Assembly (NCBI GenBank): GCA_003512365.1 | Contig: DORI01000070.1 | Location: 1,781-9,899 of the forward strand | Origin: Crocinitomicaceae bacterium | GTDB taxonomy: Bacteria; Bacteroidota; Bacteroidia; Flavobacteriales_D; Crocinitomicaceae | Length of the DNA: 8,119 nucleotides | Direction of reading: 5' to 3' | Part shown: piece by piece, positions 6,087-8,119 of the stretch | How positions within the stretch are numbered: the first letter of the stretch is position 1 | Layout of the letters: each line of letters starts with the position of its first letter | Translations under genes and position numbers: made by a program | The notes under the pieces: generated by a model | Seen by the model: only the letters and a program-made list of their open reading frames with translations | Told to the model about the DNA's origin: nothing | The model's database searches: none

Positions 6087-7903
6087 AATTTAGGCTCCCC
6101 TCCTTCTCGATGAAATGGCTGTATGGAAGTTCAATACTGATTATTCTCATTATTAGTGTGATATTGGTCAATATTTTGGCTAATTTCTCTTCGGAAAAAA
6201 TTGACATGACGGAGGACAAGCGTTATTCCTTGTCTGAACCTGCGAAGAATTTTCTCAACAAAGTAAAGGACATCGAAGGAAAAGTGTTTGTTGAAGTTTA
6301 CCTAGATGGAGAATTGCCTGCAGAATTGCGCTCATTCAAAGAATTGATTCAAGAAAAACTAGAGAATTATAAGGAGTACTCAAACGGAAAAATAGAATTT
6401 AAATTCATTGATCCGAAAAGTGATGGGAATGGAAAACCTAATGAATTAGAGTTGGAAATTTTCAATGAAGGTAAAGGTGTTAAACCAGTCGAGGTTAATT
6501 ACAAGGACAACAAAGGGGTACTTAACGTATTGCGTGTTTGGCCAGGCGCAAAAATGTCGTACAACCAAAACGGAGTAACTAAAGAGGCCTATGTGCAGTT
6601 CATCCCGCCTCGACCAGGTGGATTGACAAACTTGGAAATGATCAGAGGCGCGGTAGATAATTCCTTTAGCGATGTTGAATATTTACTGGCGGCCGGTGTT
6701 CATGAACTTATTTTAAAGAAGAAAAAGCGCATTGGTTTTCTACAGGGTCACGGAGAATTAAGACCAGAGGAAACAAAAGCTGCCAAATTATTGCTCAAGA
6801 ATTTCTATTATATGAACGAGGTGACGATTAACGACACCTTAAATAAATTAAATGACTTTGATGCTATTATTATTGCCGACCCTAAAAAACCGTTCTCTGA
6901 TAAAGACTTGTACGTTATTGATCAATTCGTATTGAAGGGAGGAAAATTAATGGTTTTCATGAATACGTTGGAAATTCCCGCAGATTCTTTAGAAATTAAT
7001 CTAGGCACACATACGCTGAGAAAAAAGGTTGGAATTGAAAACATGTTGTTTGATTACGGGCTGAAAATAAACGAACATTTAGTGATGGATGCTAATTGCT
7101 TTGAGCACATCATCGATAACAGGATGACCAAAATGCGACAAGCCACAAACAAAGCGACATTTCCTTTTTTACAACATGTTATGGCGACCCCATCCGACCA
7201 TCCGGCGGTTAAAAATCTTAATAGAATTTCGCTAAAATTTGTAAACGAAGTATCCTCCTCAAGTAAATCAAATACTAATTTCAAAAGTATATTAACCAGT
7301 TCAAACAATTCCCTTGCCTCTCGCCAAGCACCCATAGTCACCTTTGTAGACCATAAGAATTTTGGTGAACCACTTAAGTTGAATGATACTCCGGAAAATG
7401 AGGCTAATCGGCTTACGCTTGCAGCTGAGGTATCCGGAACATTTACAAGTTATTTCATTGATAAATTAGATCCTTCATTCGCCAATAACCCGGAAGCAAA
7501 ATTTGTTCCCAACAGCATTAAACCTGGGAAGGTTATAGCCGTAGGAAATGGTACTTTCCTAGCCAATGCAATCGATTCTGTTCGTTTTTCCGTTGGCATC
7601 ACTCGTTATCGTCCTTTAGGTAAGGATGATTTAATTATGGATCGCCATTTGGCAAGTTTCGAAATGTTAGTACCTATAGACAATGCAGCTTTTCTTCAAA
7701 ACCTTGTAGACTATATGTTAGATGACAATGCAATTTTTGAATTGAGAAGTAGAAAGTTGAGCATTAAAGAACTGGATCGAGAAAAAATTGCAGAATCAAA
7801 GAATTATTTCACATTATTGAACATTGGATTACCTGTACTTATAATCTGCTTATTAGGAATTCTCGTCACTTGGTACCGAAGAAAGAAATACACAAGAAAT
7901 TAA
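6083..7903 (+). CDS. gldG: Gliding-motility ABC transporter auxiliary protein GldG
   Basis: A 606-residue membrane protein with one N-terminal membrane anchor (about 13-33), a large extracytoplasmic ABC_transp_aux-type region and a C-terminal membrane helix (578-597) followed by the basic tail YRRKKYTRN. Typical GldG segments are KIDMTEDKRYSLSEPAK (39-55) just after the first helix, RVWPGAKMSY (151-160), the RIGFLQGHGEL block (216-226), AIIIADPKKPFSDKD (261-275) and LKGGKLMVFMN (284-294). A Ser/Asn-rich stretch (391-413) looks like a flexible linker. It overlaps gldF by four bases and is followed after one base by the DUF4340-like frame, so all three are likely cotranscribed. It probably forms a complex with GldF; its molecular activity is unknown. 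Length is somewhat above the roughly 550-570 residues I expect for this family. Confidence 0.95.
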   Translation: MKFRLPSFSMKWLYGSSILIILIISVILVNILANFSSEKIDMTEDKRYSLSEPAKNFLNKVKDIEGKVFVEVYLDGELPAELRSFKELIQEKLENYKEYSNGKIEFKFIDPKSDGNGKPNELELEIFNEGKGVKPVEVNYKDNKGVLNVLRVWPGAKMSYNQNGVTKEAYVQFIPPRPGGLTNLEMIRGAVDNSFSDVEYLLAAGVHELILKKKKRIGFLQGHGELRPEETKAAKLLLKNFYYMNEVTINDTLNKLNDFDAIIIADPKKPFSDKDLYVIDQFVLKGGKLMVFMNTLEIPADSLEINLGTHTLRKKVGIENMLFDYGLKINEHLVMDANCFEHIIDNRMTKMRQATNKATFPFLQHVMATPSDHPAVKNLNRISLKFVNEVSSSSKSNTNFKSILTSSNNSLASRQAPIVTFVDHKNFGEPLKLNDTPENEANRLTLAAEVSGTFTSYFIDKLDPSFANNPEAKFVPNSIKPGKVIAVGNGTFLANAIDSVRFSVGITRYRPLGKDDLIMDRHLASFEMLVPIDNAAFLQNLVDYMLDDNAIFELRSRKLSIKELDREKIAESKNYFTLLNIGLPVLIICLLGILVTWYRRKKYTRN

Positions 7904-7904
7904 A

Positions 7905-8111
7905 ATGTCAAAACGAACAAAAAGAATTATTTATTTATTTATCGGCCTTGTTACTTTGGCTGTTTTAAGTTATTTCACTTTTCGTATATTAAAACCAACA
8001 GAGGAACAACCATTTGACGCGCTTTCATTTGCCATCGAAGACACCAATTCAATTAACAAAATCGTTATCACAGACGCTTATTCTCGTACATTTGAGTTGA
8101 ACCGATCATGA
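7905..8111 (+). CDS. N-terminal fragment of a DUF4340-like membrane-anchored protein, apparently truncated at the window end
   Basis: The 68 residues comprise a basic N-terminus (MSKRTKR), one membrane helix (about 8-27) and a start of extracytoplasmic sequence (FAIEDTNSINKIVITDAYSRTFELNR, 42-67) that resembles the opening repeat of DUF4340 proteins, which are typically several hundred residues long. The ATG follows the gldG stop by one base, so it belongs to the gldFG operon. The apparent stop at 8109-8111 is the first codon after the centre of a perfect 22-bp palindrome that ends with the window. I therefore read the stop as artefactual and the gene as continuing in the real genome. The DUF4340 assignment rests on general pattern and on the known association of this family with GldG-like proteins. 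A genuine small single-pass protein is the less likely alternative. Confidence 0.65.
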   Translation: MSKRTKRIIYLFIGLVTLAVLSYFTFRILKPTEEQPFDALSFAIEDTNSINKIVITDAYSRTFELNRS

Positions 8112-8119
8112 TCGGTTCA
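8098..8119. repeat. 22-bp perfect palindrome at the window end (probable fold-back artefact)
   Basis: TGAACCGATCA (8098-8108) is followed with no spacer by its exact reverse complement (8109-8119), which is the final base of the window. The left arm is in frame with good coding sequence (codons for Leu-Asn-Arg-Ser); the right arm adds an immediate stop. A symmetric end of this kind is typical of an assembly or amplification fold-back, though a dyad operator cannot be excluded. Confidence 0.85.

Noticed and set aside
7054..7341. Minus-strand open frame of 95 codons inside gldG
   Set aside because: It is antisense to an intact, conserved part of GldG, resembles no family I know, and is a shadow of the coding strand.
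8098..8119. The terminal palindrome as a transcription-factor operator or terminator
   Set aside because: It ends exactly at the sequence boundary, lies in coding sequence, has no loop or T-tract, and produces an abrupt stop, so an artefact explains it better.
1..8119. CRISPR arrays, insertion sequences, tRNA or rRNA genes, defence or phage modules
   Set aside because: I found no spaced repeat array, transposase, structured RNA gene or defence-type domain. Coding density is near complete with ordinary core genes, and no gap exceeds 140 bases.

Overview
The window looks like part of a Bacteroidota chromosome, probably Flavobacteriales (a Crocinitomicaceae/Fluviicola-like lineage is my guess). 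The reasons are the AT-rich composition, A-rich leaders in place of strong Shine-Dalgarno sites, promoter candidates matching the Bacteroidota consensus (TTG, spacer, TAnnTTTG), and above all gldF and gldG, gliding-motility transporter genes specific to this phylum. All genes look like conserved core-genome genes. I see no CRISPR array, insertion sequence, phage gene, tRNA or rRNA, and no recognisable defence system.

Layout. The left half (1-3709) is one compact minus-strand operon, in transcription order: a PhoH-family ATPase (GTG start), purC (SAICAR synthase), panB (ketopantoate hydroxymethyltransferase), and a substrate-binding lipoprotein that leaves the window at base 1. The junctions are 0 bp, 22 bp and a 1-bp overlap. 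A 94-bp divergent intergenic region (3710-3803) carries promoter candidates on both strands whose footprints overlap. The right half (3804-8119) is all plus strand: a SAM hydrolase/SAM hydroxide adenosyltransferase-family protein abutting a small antibiotic-biosynthesis-monooxygenase-like protein; a monocistronic cold-shock-domain gene with a good promoter and a strong intrinsic terminator; then gldF, gldG and the start of a DUF4340-like membrane-anchored protein, joined by a 4-bp overlap and a 1-bp gap.

How the genes relate. The minus-strand operon mixes purine synthesis, CoA-precursor synthesis, an RNA-metabolism-linked ATPase and metal/cobalamin-type uptake, so it reads as a housekeeping operon. 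GldF (permease) and GldG (auxiliary subunit) would form an ABC complex with GldA, the ATPase, which is not encoded here. The DUF4340-like protein may be a third envelope partner.

Most notable observations. (1) The last 22 bases are a perfect palindrome. Its centre falls exactly where the DUF4340-like frame meets a stop, which points to a fold-back artefact at a contig end and not a real 68-residue protein. (2) The SAM hydrolase homologue keeps the Asp but appears to lack the Arg and His of the described Asp-Arg-His catalytic arrangement. (3) The divergent promoters appear to overlap face to face. (4) A direct repeat lies inside the cold-shock promoter spacer. I found no convincing undescribed system.
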